Numbered from the stretch's first letter, positions 45,860-54,658 are shown. The stretch is 64,000 bases of DNA from Bacillota bacterium (GCA_023420115.1 JAEZWR010000029.1:1-64000), one strand, 5' to 3'. The notes: a model not told the origin generated them from the letters alone. Numbers and translations are program-made.

Positions 45860-47365
45860 TTATTTGCTGTCCATATCTACTGACGGAGGAGATGGTACCT
45901 CATCTGACTTATCTGAACTTGATTTAGATTTGGATTCAGATTCAGTAAGTTTGAAAATATTTATTTTTATATTTTGTGGTGACTGACTATATATCGCATA
46001 GTATGCTTTGTTTTCATTCTCTATTTCTATATGAATTGGTAGAGATATTAATTTGCTATTGCTATCATCTAAAGATGATAACTCACTTATTTCAAGATCG
46101 TTAAAATCAATATAGGCGTTTATTCTGTCATTTCCAACATTTGAGAGAAACTTATCTCTGCCGCGAATAAAGACAAGAACAGAACTAATATTTTCTTTAC
46201 TATATGAGAGAGAATACTTATCTAGAACCTCTATGTTTCTTATAGATAAATTGGTGTTGTAAGACTTTTGTCGAATTGGATTGGAGCTAGCCTGAGCATA
46301 GAACCATAGACCAAAAGCAATAGCAAGTGAAGTTAATCTAAGTAATATCATTCGTCTTCTTAATTTAGGTTGATTTTTATTCTCTTCCACTTCTGGAATG
46401 AGAATATCAGAACTGATATCTGACTTTTTTTGTTCAGATAGAGTTCCACCTATAACTACGTTGCGTAAAGTTTTTAGAATTGATTTTATACTGCGTACTT
46501 GATCTAAATTTTCGTCAGAAATCAAAAGTTTATGCAGTATTGTTCGCAGGGCGTCAGGATTTTCTAAAATATATAGACGTCCATCGATAGCGATAGATAT
46601 CATACCTCTTTCTTCAGAGACAACAATACCAATTGCGTCACCTATTTCGCTGGCACCAATAGCAGCTCTGTGTCTAGTACCATGCTCTTTGCGGAGAATA
46701 TAATTATCGGAAAGAGGAACGTGGCACCTAGCGGCATATATTTTGCCATCTCTAATTAGTAGGGCTCCGTCATGAAGAGGTGAACCCTTGTAAAAAATCT
46801 GCTCCAAAGCAGTTGAGCTAAGGTCAGAATTAAGTATTACTGATTGTCCTTGCTCAAGAATTTCACCAAGTTTAGTCCTTCTTTCGATTATGATTAGGGC
46901 TCCAGTAAAACTCGCTGCCATATGGTCGCAGGCGATAACAATCTGTTCGATCATAGACTGAAGTCTAGTTGAGTATTCCTGTCTGTCGAAGCTACCGGAT
47001 TGAAAAAGATTGAGAGAGTTTCGTCCAACTGTTTCAAGAGCCTTGCGAAGTTCAGGCTGGAAGATTACGACAAAAGCAAATGCTAAAAGTGAAATACTTG
47101 ATCCTACTAAATAACTGAATCCTTGAAGTCCTATGAAATGGGCAAGCTGAGTGATAACAAGAACAAGTATCAAGCCTTTCATAACTTGCCATGCTCTAGT
47201 TTCACTTAAAAGACGAAGTATATAAAAAATAACAATGGATGTGAAAAGAACGTCAAACACCATTAAGAAAATGTCTGAAGGTCTACTAAAAAGAAGAACT
47301 CCAGAGCGAAACTCATTAATGAGCATTTCCCAAAGATTAGATGAAACTAGACTCGGAAATATCAT
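45860..47365 (-). CDS. cdaA: Diadenylate cyclase CdaA fused to YbbR/CdaR-like domain
   Basis: A 501-residue membrane enzyme making cyclic di-AMP from two ATP. Three N-terminal helices (about 33-52, 60-80, 83-102) are followed by the DAC domain with DGA (199-201) and RHR (231-233), the catalytic pair, both intact. After a Gln/Lys-rich linker a fourth helix (339-357) leads to an outside domain (about 360-470) whose opening (LWFYAQASSNPIRQKSYNTNLSI) resembles CdaR, the YbbR-domain regulator usually encoded by the next gene. Fusion in one chain is unusual. The tail is Ser/Asp/Pro-rich. AAAGGAGCAGAAA precedes the ATG. glmM, often linked, is absent. Confidence 0.88.
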   Translation of the reverse strand: MIFPSLVSSNLWEMLINEFRSGVLLFSRPSDIFLMVFDVLFTSIVIFYILRLLSETRAWQVMKGLILVLVITQLAHFIGLQGFSYLVGSSISLLAFAFVVIFQPELRKALETVGRNSLNLFQSGSFDRQEYSTRLQSMIEQIVIACDHMAASFTGALIIIERRTKLGEILEQGQSVILNSDLSSTALEQIFYKGSPLHDGALLIRDGKIYAARCHVPLSDNYILRKEHGTRHRAAIGASEIGDAIGIVVSEERGMISIAIDGRLYILENPDALRTILHKLLISDENLDQVRSIKSILKTLRNVVIGGTLSEQKKSDISSDILIPEVEENKNQPKLRRRMILLRLTSLAIAFGLWFYAQASSNPIRQKSYNTNLSIRNIEVLDKYSLSYSKENISSVLVFIRGRDKFLSNVGNDRINAYIDFNDLEISELSSLDDSNSKLISLPIHIEIENENKAYYAIYSQSPQNIKINIFKLTESESKSKSSSDKSDEVPSPPSVDMDSK

Positions 47366-47510
47366 TTTCTGCTCCTTTATATATCTTGAGAATAATATAT
47401 AAATTCTATATTACTTGCTAAATTATTACTATCTATATATTAGATAAGAAAATAAGAAATCGTAAGAAAATATTTAAGAAGATTTCAGTATAAAAAATAA
47501 AAAAGACTAC

Positions 47511-48257
47511 TTAATCGTAGTCCTCATCGTCGTCATTATTTCCACCATTTTCTAGCGCTGTTAAATTAGAAAGCCAAATTGTCCTACCATTGACTTTAAT
47601 TAAGCCATCTTCTTCCATTCTTAGAAGCTCTCTTGAAAATGAGGGCCTCGGCATGGCTAGAAGATGTGCTGCAACTTCCTTTGAAACAGGGAGTTCTACA
47701 GAAAGAGTAGCCTGATTCTCTTTGCGCTGGGGTTTGATTAGGTCTTCTTCATCATAACCACCTTGCTCTTTGAGAAGAGTGATCAAGTAGGCAGAAATTT
47801 TTTGGCGTAGATTGCGCTGAGAAAGAACCAAAACTCTCCTATCTCTCCTACTAATTTGTTTAGATAAATACTGATTAAACGTTTCTCTCAGACTGGGATC
47901 TGCTGCGATCATTTCAAAAAGAAGAGATCTAGGCAAAATAAGAAGTTTGGCATCACTAGCAGCCTCGATTGAAAATTTATAATATGGGTCATCAGATAAT
48001 ATAAGATCGTCACCGAAACTATCACCAGGAACAAGCAGATCAACCATAACAAAGTTACCATTAGAAGAATATTTTTCTACAGATAGGCAACCAGATACGA
48101 TGAAACCCATTGATTCACAAAAATTCCCCTCATTTTCGACAATTTCACCTTTCCAGACGGTACGCTCAATCAGACGATCTGCGTAGTCGCCTTGGGAATT
48201 GGATGTCAATTTTGCATATAACTTATTTTTTAGTAGACGTGCACTGTGGCGGTTCAT
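47511..48257 (-). CDS. Crp/Fnr-family transcriptional regulator
   Basis: A 248-residue regulator: cyclic-nucleotide-binding beta barrel (about 15-125; GDSFGDDLILSDDPYYKFSI, AASDAKLLILPRSLLFEM), a dimer helix, and a winged-helix domain with PVSKEVAAHLLAMPRPSFSRELLRMEEDGLI. It lacks the Fnr cysteine cluster, and the effector is unknown. The C-terminus is strongly acidic (NNDDDEDYD). AATGGAGGTGTAG precedes the ATG. A good promoter 66 bp upstream overlaps a palindrome, suggesting autoregulation. Confidence 0.9.
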   Translation of the reverse strand: MNRHSARLLKNKLYAKLTSNSQGDYADRLIERTVWKGEIVENEGNFCESMGFIVSGCLSVEKYSSNGNFVMVDLLVPGDSFGDDLILSDDPYYKFSIEAASDAKLLILPRSLLFEMIAADPSLRETFNQYLSKQISRRDRRVLVLSQRNLRQKISAYLITLLKEQGGYDEEDLIKPQRKENQATLSVELPVSKEVAAHLLAMPRPSFSRELLRMEEDGLIKVNGRTIWLSNLTALENGGNNDDDEDYD

Positions 48258-48322
48258 CTACACCTCCATTGGGGAAAACTTGCAAAAAGTATTATAAAAA
48301 TATAATACTGCATAGCGTTAAA

Positions 48323-48351
48323 ATTGTATTGACTTAAATTAATAAAGTCAA
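48323..48351 (-). promoter_or_regulatory. Promoter and overlapping palindrome of the Crp/Fnr gene
   Basis: On the minus strand TTGACT (48346-48351), 17 bp, then TACAAT (48323-48328) is a near-consensus sigma-A promoter. The -35 and spacer coincide with the inverted repeat TTGACTT-N9-AAGTCAA (48329-48351), a Crp/Fnr-operator-like dyad that could be an autoregulatory site. Confidence 0.7.
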
Positions 48352-48426
48352 TCAAAAAATGCTATTTTTGTAATTATAACGAGCTAAAAAAAGGCGTGTA
48401 GTATTAAGTAATATAAACTGTGGGTA

Positions 48427-48453
48427 GAAAAAAGCTCAGCCGAGCTTTTTTGT
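48427..48453. terminator. Isolated bidirectional terminator
   Basis: AAAAAAGCTC-AGCC-GAGCTTTTTT is a strong hairpin with U-runs in both directions. No gene ends at it: it sits between the Crp/Fnr promoter and the 48.6-kb locus. It may end a short unannotated transcript or be a relic. Confidence 0.8.
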
Positions 48454-48617
48454 CCTATCACAAAAGATACCCAAAGTGAGATTTAAGGTTATATAAACTA
48501 CCCAATTACAAATTTTATCTATTTAATCAATAAAAAAGTAACTGTATAAGTAAAAAATAAGAAAAACTGTAGCAAAAAAACTATTTATATAGTAATTTTG
48601 AATCTAGGAGCCGCAAA

Positions 48618-48683
48618 ATGAATAAAAATTTGCAAAAAGATTGCGAAGTTTTATGCAATGAAGAAAAAGAAATATTTTATTAA
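48618..48683 (+). CDS. Candidate 21-residue Cys-containing peptide
   Basis: MNKNLQKDCEVLCNEEKEIFY, with Cys9 and Cys13, starts at an ATG preceded by TAGGAGCCGCAAA, a good ribosome binding site. It overlaps the start of a decayed S41 peptidase frame and lies 360 bp upstream of an ABC exporter. It could be a tiny secreted or modified peptide, or just the displaced 5' end of the broken peptidase gene. I know no homologue. Confidence 0.3.
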   Translation: MNKNLQKDCEVLCNEEKEIFY

Positions 48684-49026
48684 ACCATCTTATTATTTCA
48701 ATTTTAGAGTGTTTGATAATTTCAAATAGTATAAAGGAATAAGACAGAGGTTTTGTAAAAATGCTCAAATCATAATTGACTTTAGAAACAATAGTGGTGG
48801 GAACTTAAAAGATTTAATAAATTTTTTTGATATGTTTGATTATAAATTGGTAATTAGTGAAAATGATAATTTTATTGATTTCAAAATTTTAGAAAACAAT
48901 AAAAATGATAAAAACTTTATTTTTATAGTTAATGAAGGTACAGCTAGTACAGCAGAAATAATAATACAAATATACAACCTGATCAATTTATCTCAAATAT
49001 CACCGACTATACATTCAGACAATTAG
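48658..49026 (+). pseudogene. Decayed S41-family peptidase
   Basis: One frame reads MKKKKYFIKPSYYFNFRVF..., meets a TAG at 48727-48729 and continues through IIIDFRNNSGGNL and NEGTASTAEII to a TAG at 49024-49026. DxRxNxGG and the N-E-G-T-A-S box are the core motifs of C-terminal processing (S41) peptidases, the latter holding the catalytic Ser (here in TAS). About 250-300 residues of a complete peptidase are missing at both ends, with one internal stop, so this is a remnant. It precedes an ABC exporter by 19 bp; together they may be what is left of a peptide-maturation and export locus. Confidence 0.7.
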
Positions 49027-49045
49027 AAAAATTGGAGCTTGACCT

Positions 49046-50653
49046 ATGAAAAATAGATATAAAGACGTACTAAATTTAATGAAAAATAATGCAAAAGCCG
49101 TTTCTGTAACTTCTATCTTAGTCATATTTAACGCGCTCTTAACTTTCTCAATCCCCGTGTGTATTTCACTACTGCTTGAACGAATTTCAAATCAAAATTT
49201 CAAGTGGGTTATTTTGATTTTTGTAGGTCTGTCACTCGCTATAATTACTCTCAAATATATATTAGCCATATGCAAGAAAAGGTATAGCACTCATTTTAGA
49301 ACAGAGCTCAACTTAGACTTATTTAATCAATTATTCAAAGTGAAGTACTCTGTTCTCAACCAAAAAGGCATAATGTACTATTTAGAGACGATTAATATAG
49401 CAGTCAATAATATCAACAACTTATTGATGAATATGTTGCCCCATTTGATTTCGACAATCTTGATGTTGACTGTGAGTGTATTAATCATTATGCATTACTC
49501 GTGGGCTGTTGCCCTATATTTGATAGCACTAGTCTTTTTAGAGTGGTTTGTTTATAAAAAAATAAATGAAGCTTTGAGTAAGAAATCTGTCAATTTGCAA
49601 CAGGTCTGTGGCAGAGGTTTTGGCTACATTATGTCTTTGCTTGATAATTTAGACTTTTTAAAATCGAGAAGTAAGTATCAAGGAATTTTGACTTTGCTTA
49701 GACCAAAAGTACATGATATTCATGCGACAAATGAAGACGTCAATGCTTTTGCTGGCAACGTTAGTAATCTGTTTAATACTTTTGTAGAATTTTCTCAATA
49801 TTTCTTATATTTAGTTTTTGCTTATCAGACTTTGAATTCAGGTAATAATTTTTCGCAATATGTTTTCTTGATGATTATTTTGAACTTGTTTTTTAATAAT
49901 TTGTCTTTGGTTTCGAGCATATCGTTAAAATACAGTGATGCCGTAGCTTCATGGCAATTTATCGAAAATGAAATAATGCATGAACAAGAAAAAACAGGCG
50001 ATCTTGAACTTGAAGAGATTAATAAAGTTGAATTTAAAAATAGCAAGGTTGCATATGACGATAATCTCTTATTGGATAACGTTGATATTGAACTAAACAA
50101 GGGAGACATAATCTTTATCAAAGGTGAAACGGGTAGTGGTAAGTCTTCTCTGTTTAAATCTCTATTAAATTTTGTTGAACCTAGTAATCTATATATTAAT
50201 GGAACACAGTATGGTGATTATAAACTTGAGGATATCAAAGATAAAATTTGCTATCTCTCTCAGAACTCGGCTCTTTTTGACGACAGCTTAGAAAATAATA
50301 TTCTTATCGGAGATAATCTAGATTCTAGTAAATTATTTAAAAGTAAATTCTTGTCTAAGTTCTTAGATGGCAATAAGCTAAAAAATCTATTGATTCAAAA
50401 TAAGGGCGGTAATTTATCAGGTGGAGATAAGCAGAAAATTTTATTAGCTAGATATCTGCTTAGAGATTACGACTTAGTAATTTTGGACGAGATCACTAGT
50501 TCAATGGATAGTGAGACAGAAACAGTGGTCTTCTCCCAACTTTTGCAAAACAAAGACGATATCAAAGTAATCATTTCTCATAATGACAACTTAATGCGTT
50601 ATGCAAATAAAGTTTATCAAGTTAAGGATAAGAGTTTAGTTAAAATAAAATGA
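49046..50653 (+). CDS. ABC exporter half-transporter
   Basis: A 535-residue fused permease/ATPase with six helices in the first 300 residues. The ATPase motifs are intact: Walker A GETGSGKS (near 361), signature LSGGDKQ, Walker B LVILDEITSSMD and H-loop SHND. No peptidase C39 domain is fused, so it is not a classic bacteriocin processing exporter by itself. It follows the S41 remnant and stops with TGA. ATTGGAGCTTGACCT precedes the ATG. Likely a homodimer; substrate unknown, peptide export suggested only by context. Confidence 0.83.
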   Translation: MKNRYKDVLNLMKNNAKAVSVTSILVIFNALLTFSIPVCISLLLERISNQNFKWVILIFVGLSLAIITLKYILAICKKRYSTHFRTELNLDLFNQLFKVKYSVLNQKGIMYYLETINIAVNNINNLLMNMLPHLISTILMLTVSVLIIMHYSWAVALYLIALVFLEWFVYKKINEALSKKSVNLQQVCGRGFGYIMSLLDNLDFLKSRSKYQGILTLLRPKVHDIHATNEDVNAFAGNVSNLFNTFVEFSQYFLYLVFAYQTLNSGNNFSQYVFLMIILNLFFNNLSLVSSISLKYSDAVASWQFIENEIMHEQEKTGDLELEEINKVEFKNSKVAYDDNLLLDNVDIELNKGDIIFIKGETGSGKSSLFKSLLNFVEPSNLYINGTQYGDYKLEDIKDKICYLSQNSALFDDSLENNILIGDNLDSSKLFKSKFLSKFLDGNKLKNLLIQNKGGNLSGGDKQKILLARYLLRDYDLVILDEITSSMDSETETVVFSQLLQNKDDIKVIISHNDNLMRYANKVYQVKDKSLVKIK

Positions 50654-50801
50654 GGACTTGTTATTTAGGGGAGGGAAGGCCTGCAGGTTTTTTTAATCTC
50701 CTATATGCAGTTTTTCTCAACTATTTGAGAATTATTAATGATTATCTTGCTGAAAGTGAATTAAAATATATATAAATACTTTGAATTGTGAGGAAATGTT
50801 T

Positions 50802-51515
50802 ATGTCTACTCCACATATATCAGCAAGTGAGAATCAAATTGCCAAGACTGTTTTGATGCCAGGTGATCCTTTGAGAGCTAAGTTTATTGCCGAAACCTTT
50901 TTAGAAGACGTTGTTCAAGTAAATTCGGTAAGAAATATGTTTGGCTTCACCGGTACTTATAAGGGCAAAAGAGTTAGCGTCATGGGTTCAGGTATGGGAA
51001 TGCCAAGTATCGGCATTTACTCATATGAGCTTTTTAAATTTTATGGTGTTGAAAGAATTATTCGTGTCGGTTCAGCAGGCGCATACAGTGCAGATTTAAA
51101 AGTGTATGATACTGTCTTGGCCAGTGCAGCATATTCTGAGTCTAGCTTCGCAAAGACAGCCTTTAATTATGATGGAAGTGAAATGTATCCATCAGAGAAA
51201 CTCAATCGATTAATTTCTGAATCTGCCAAAGAACTAGGTATTGAATTGACAGAGGGTGTTATCCATTCTTCTGACGTATTCTATAGAGGATACGATTTTG
51301 ATTATAAGAAATTTAATGAATTGACAAAAGCACTTTGTGTTGAAATGGAGAGCTTCGCCCTATTTGCTAATGCTAAACACCTTAATAAAGAAGCCGCGTG
51401 CTTATTGACGATTTCTGATTCCTTTGTCACAAATGAGGCAACAAATGCAGAAGAGAGACAAAATTCATTTACTAATATGATGAAAATTGCTCTTGAGGCA
51501 GCTATCAAAGATTAA
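50802..51515 (+). CDS. deoD: Purine nucleoside phosphorylase DeoD
   Basis: A 237-residue hexameric-type phosphorylase that cleaves purine (deoxy)nucleosides with phosphate for salvage. Motifs seen: TVLMPGDPLRAKFIAETF, VMGSGMGMPSIGIYSYEL, IRVGSAGAY and CVEMESFALF, as in bacterial DeoD. The frame extends to a TTG at 50781, but GTGAGGAAATGTTT is the ribosome binding site of the ATG at 50802. Single-gene unit with a perfect terminator. Confidence 0.95.
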   Translation: MSTPHISASENQIAKTVLMPGDPLRAKFIAETFLEDVVQVNSVRNMFGFTGTYKGKRVSVMGSGMGMPSIGIYSYELFKFYGVERIIRVGSAGAYSADLKVYDTVLASAAYSESSFAKTAFNYDGSEMYPSEKLNRLISESAKELGIELTEGVIHSSDVFYRGYDFDYKKFNELTKALCVEMESFALFANAKHLNKEAACLLTISDSFVTNEATNAEERQNSFTNMMKIALEAAIKD

Positions 51516-51548
51516 AAGAGTAAGAATAATTTTAAAGATAAAAAAGTG

Positions 51549-51586
51549 CGAAGCTCAGATAGTATTAGCTATCTGAGCTTCGTTTA
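51549..51586. terminator. Bidirectional terminator between deoD and yhbY
   Basis: CGAAGCTCAGATA pairs perfectly (13 bp) with TATCTGAGCTTCG; T-runs follow on both strands, best on the minus strand after yhbY. Confidence 0.9.
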
Positions 51587-51612
51587 TTATCAAATAGATT
51601 TTATCTTAAATT

Positions 51613-51918
51613 TTATTTAGGAAGCACGATTGATTTACCCTTTTTAGCGAGCTCTTTTGAATGTCTATAGAGAACAAATTTTCTACCAATAACTTGAACT
51701 ACATCTGCATTAACCTTGGTGGCTATATGTTGTGCCATTTCATAGACATCTAATTCTACTGATTTAAGCACGGATACTTTGATGAGCTCCCTAGTTCTAA
51801 GTAAATTATCTAATTCTTGAAAAATTTCATCCTTGATTTCTTCTTTGCCTATATGCAATTCTGGACTTTTGCTAGCGGCAGCTTTACGCAAAAAAGCACG
51901 TTGTTTACTATTTAACAT
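51613..51918 (-). CDS. yhbY: YhbY-family RNA-binding ribosome assembly protein
   Basis: A 101-residue CRM-domain (CRS1/YhbY) protein associated with the large ribosomal subunit. The start MLNSKQRAFLRKAAAS and the GKEEI...VGRKFVLYRHS end match the family. It begins at the last base of the obg stop codon, with the ribosome binding site GAGGAAGAATA inside obg, so the two are translationally coupled. Confidence 0.93.
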   Translation of the reverse strand: MLNSKQRAFLRKAAASKSPELHIGKEEIKDEIFQELDNLLRTRELIKVSVLKSVELDVYEMAQHIATKVNADVVQVIGRKFVLYRHSKELAKKGKSIVLPK

Positions 51919-53288
51919 TATTCTTCCTCTACCTCTTCTTCATAATCGTAATCTAAGTCATCTACATCATCTAAGTAATCTATATCATCTATATTAGAGT
52001 CATCATCTGACCTATCTTCGCTCATATAATCAAATTCGAAGTCGTATATTCTAACAGTGTCACCATCCTGTACACCAGATTTAAGTAAACTGTCGACTAC
52101 ACCACGTTTCTTGAGCATTTTTTGGAAATAATGAAGCGAATCATAGTCCTCAAAGTTGATAGAACGGATAAATCTGTCCATCCATGGGGCATCTACGCAG
52201 TACGCTCCATCTTCTTTCCACACTTTTATGCTGTCGTCGGCAAGACTATAAACCTTATATTCACTATCAAGGCTGGTTTCGAATTCAGTCCCAGAAGGTA
52301 AGGTCTTTAGCTTCTCTGCTAGAGCCTTGAGAAGATCGTCAGTACCCATATGTATCGGTGCGCAGATTTCATAAACATCGTAGCCCTCTGAACTTAATTT
52401 ATCTTTTAGTTCTTTCACTTTATTTTCATCTGCCATATCTAGCTTATTCAGTGCGACAATTTGTGGTCTTTTGGCAAGCTCAGGATTATATTTTTCTAGC
52501 TCTGTATTAATGATGCAGAAATCCTCATAAGGATCGCGTCCCTCGTGACCGGAGGCATCAAGAATATGGAGCAATAGACGACTTCGCTCAATATGTTTAA
52601 GGAAGTCATGGCCTAAACCTGCACCTTCGCTAGCTCCTTCGATAAGTCCAGGAACATCAGCTAGAGCAAAACTATAGTCATCAACAGTTGCAATACCAAT
52701 TTTAGGAGTGATCGTGGTGAAGTGATAATCAGCTATTTCTGGTTTGGCTCTGGTGACAACAGATATGTATGTTGATTTACCTACGTTAGGCATTCCAATA
52801 ATTGCAATATCAGCAAGTAATTTAAGTTCTAGATTTAATTCTAAGTACTGACCGGCCTCGCCAGCTCTTGCAAACCTAGGAGCCTGACGAGTTGAAGTGG
52901 CATAAGCTGTATTTCCTGTACCTCCACGTCCTCCCTTGCATAGCATAACTTTTTGTCCATCGTGAATAATGTCACATAATAGACGTCCTGTTTCTTTATC
53001 GTGAATTACTGTGCCTAAGGGAAGTTTAATAGTCAGGTCTTCGCCAGAAGCACCCGCACGTTTAGCTTTTTGACCATTTTCGCCATTTTGAGCAAAAAAT
53101 TTCCTTTTGAATCGGAAATCTTGCAAGGTTCTCATATTGGCATCGCCCACGACATAAACGTGGCCACCTCTTCCACCATTTCCTCCGTCAGGTCCGCCAT
53201 TTGGTATATATTTTGCAGTGTGAAAAGATACGCAGCCATCTCCACCTTTGCCACTTTTGACCATGATTGTAGCGTGATCTATAAACAT
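51918..53288 (-). CDS. obg: GTPase Obg (ribosome assembly, stress)
   Basis: A 456-residue essential GTPase. The glycine-rich Obg fold (about 1-160; GKGGDGCVSF, GGPDGGNGGRGG) precedes the G domain (G1 GMPNVGKST, G3 DVPGLIEGASEGAGLG, G4 NKLD) and a C-terminal OCT domain, with a strongly acidic tail (YLDDVDDLDYDYEEEVEEE). CGAGGTATTAA precedes the ATG. It is separated from the rplU-prp-rpmA unit by a terminator. Confidence 0.95.
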   Translation of the reverse strand: MFIDHATIMVKSGKGGDGCVSFHTAKYIPNGGPDGGNGGRGGHVYVVGDANMRTLQDFRFKRKFFAQNGENGQKAKRAGASGEDLTIKLPLGTVIHDKETGRLLCDIIHDGQKVMLCKGGRGGTGNTAYATSTRQAPRFARAGEAGQYLELNLELKLLADIAIIGMPNVGKSTYISVVTRAKPEIADYHFTTITPKIGIATVDDYSFALADVPGLIEGASEGAGLGHDFLKHIERSRLLLHILDASGHEGRDPYEDFCIINTELEKYNPELAKRPQIVALNKLDMADENKVKELKDKLSSEGYDVYEICAPIHMGTDDLLKALAEKLKTLPSGTEFETSLDSEYKVYSLADDSIKVWKEDGAYCVDAPWMDRFIRSINFEDYDSLHYFQKMLKKRGVVDSLLKSGVQDGDTVRIYDFEFDYMSEDRSDDDSNIDDIDYLDDVDDLDYDYEEEVEEE

Positions 53289-53393
53289 TTAATACCTCGA
53301 AATAATTTTTGCTAGTCCTTTTTGTATTTTTAGAATAATATAGCTACTTTTTAAGTTCAATCTACATTTCAATCTAATTATTATTTTAAATAT

Positions 53394-53430
53394 AAAAAAG
53401 GAGCAGTAGCGTAGCTAAAGCTCCCCTTTT
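53394..53430 (-). terminator. Terminator after rpmA
   Basis: On the minus strand AAAAGGGGAGC pairs imperfectly with GCTCCTTTTTT, with a T-run; it separates rpmA from obg. Confidence 0.75.
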
Positions 53431-53463
53431 ATCAAGCTATATTTTTCTATTAAAGAAAAATAA

Positions 53464-53745
53464 TTAAGCGACCGGATAGACGCTAACCTGGGTACGCTTG
53501 CGGTCCTTATGCTCGAAACGAACTTTGCCGTCGACGAGGGCGAAAAGTGTATCGTCCTTACCACGACCTACGTTTGAACCTGGGTGAATCTTTGTTCCAC
53601 GCTGACGAACCAAGACATTACCAGCTAGGACAAATTGTCCATCGCCTCTCTTAGCGCCTAAACGTTTGGACTCTGAGTCACGACCATTCTTTGTTGAACC
53701 GACACCCTTCTTAGAGCTGAAAAGCTGTAAATTAATCTTCATCAT
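53464..53745 (-). CDS. rpmA: Ribosomal protein L27 with Prp-cleaved leader
   Basis: A 93-residue protein of the 50S subunit, near the peptidyl-transferase centre. The N-terminus MMKINLQLFSSKKGVGSTKNG carries the Firmicutes-type leader, LQLF-SSKKG, which Prp removes to expose the SSKKG end. GGAGGACAGAACA precedes the ATG at 53745; the frame open to 53817 is not a start. It overlaps the end of prp by 14 bp. Confidence 0.96.
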   Translation of the reverse strand: MMKINLQLFSSKKGVGSTKNGRDSESKRLGAKRGDGQFVLAGNVLVRQRGTKIHPGSNVGRGKDDTLFALVDGKVRFEHKDRKRTQVSVYPVA

Positions 53746-54196
53746 TGTTCTGTCCTCCAAATCCCGTCTGATAAAAGTCTGTATGCAGACGGAGGTATTT
53801 TTCGTCATAACTTTCATTAATCTGTCTTAAACCGAGAAAAAGCGATTCTATAATCAAATCTGCATCCTGTATCTGCCTCAAGGTTAATTTTTCAATGTCT
53901 GATAATCCAACCTTTAAATAACCGTCGTATATTAGATAGTCAGGTTCAAGATTAAGGATATCATTTAGGGCAGTTAGGGCTGACATCGCAAGCGCAGTAC
54001 ATGCCGCACATACTATATCTTCGCCATATGGAGCAGAATCCGCATGACCGTTAAGTTCAAAACCAACTAGTGCGGAATTTCTAAATTCTTCTCCCCATTC
54101 ATCACTGTAAGTTTTTGCAAAATCTGGACTATTCAGACCGCGAGTTTGTCTCGTGAAATCGGAAAAGTCAGATACGTAAAAAGTACAGCTAATCAC
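53732..54196 (-). CDS. prp: Ribosomal-processing cysteine protease Prp
   Basis: A 154-residue cysteine protease that trims the leader of L27. The catalytic signature GHADSAPYGEDIVCAACTAL contains His51 and Cys63, the expected pair. The N-terminal region is about 25 residues longer than in Bacillus YsxB. It starts at a GTG 4 bp past the rplU stop, with no clear Shine-Dalgarno sequence, probably by coupling. Gene order L21-Prp-L27 is the standard arrangement. Confidence 0.92.
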   Translation of the reverse strand: MISCTFYVSDFSDFTRQTRGLNSPDFAKTYSDEWGEEFRNSALVGFELNGHADSAPYGEDIVCAACTALAMSALTALNDILNLEPDYLIYDGYLKVGLSDIEKLTLRQIQDADLIIESLFLGLRQINESYDEKYLRLHTDFYQTGFGGQNNDED

Positions 54197-54199
54197 GGA

Positions 54200-54505
54200 T
54201 TATTCAGCTATGCTGCTGACGCGTACACGTGTGTAGGGTTGACGATGACCATTCTTACGGCGGTAATTCTTCTTAGGCTTGTACTTCATGATAAGTACTT
54301 TCTTACCTTTACCTTGTTTGACGATCTCCGCCTCTACCTTCACAGATTCTGCATCGCTGCCAAGTAAAGTCTTGTCTCCGTCAAAAAGAGCGATTGCTCT
54401 AAGTTCAACTTTGTCACCGACTTCACCATTCAGTTTCTCAACGAAGAGTTCTGTACCGACTTCGGCCTTGTATTGTTTGCCACCAGTAGCAACAATAACG
54501 TACAT
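54200..54505 (-). CDS. rplU: Ribosomal protein L21
   Basis: A 101-residue 50S protein: MYVIVATGGKQYKAEVG at the start, the YKPKKNYRRKNGHRQPYTRV block that contacts 23S rRNA near the end. AGGAGGACACAATT precedes the ATG. First gene of the rplU-prp-rpmA unit. Confidence 0.97.
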   Translation of the reverse strand: MYVIVATGGKQYKAEVGTELFVEKLNGEVGDKVELRAIALFDGDKTLLGSDAESVKVEAEIVKQGKGKKVLIMKYKPKKNYRRKNGHRQPYTRVRVSSIAE

Positions 54506-54629
54506 AATTGTGTCCTCCTGTTAAATTCAGTCTCGCTACGACAGGTTCTAATCTGAAATCAAAATTTATTGTGGAAATAAAAAGTGAAATGAATAGTATT
54601 GGGTACCTGACATATGCGGCCACGAAATC

Positions 54630-54658
54630 AGAATAACATTTATATAGGCAAATGACAA
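54630..54658 (-). promoter_or_regulatory. Promoter of the rplU operon
   Basis: On the minus strand TTGTCA (54653-54658), 17 bp, TATTCT (54630-54635). The transcript would start near 54623 and have a leader of about 118 nt with CAGGT/ACCTG complementarity, possibly an L21-type autoregulatory leader; this last point is tentative. Confidence 0.65.

Noticed and set aside
50682..50702. CCTGCAGG followed by T-run as terminator after the exporter gene
   Set aside because: A palindrome with no loop cannot form a stable hairpin by itself; no longer stem was found.
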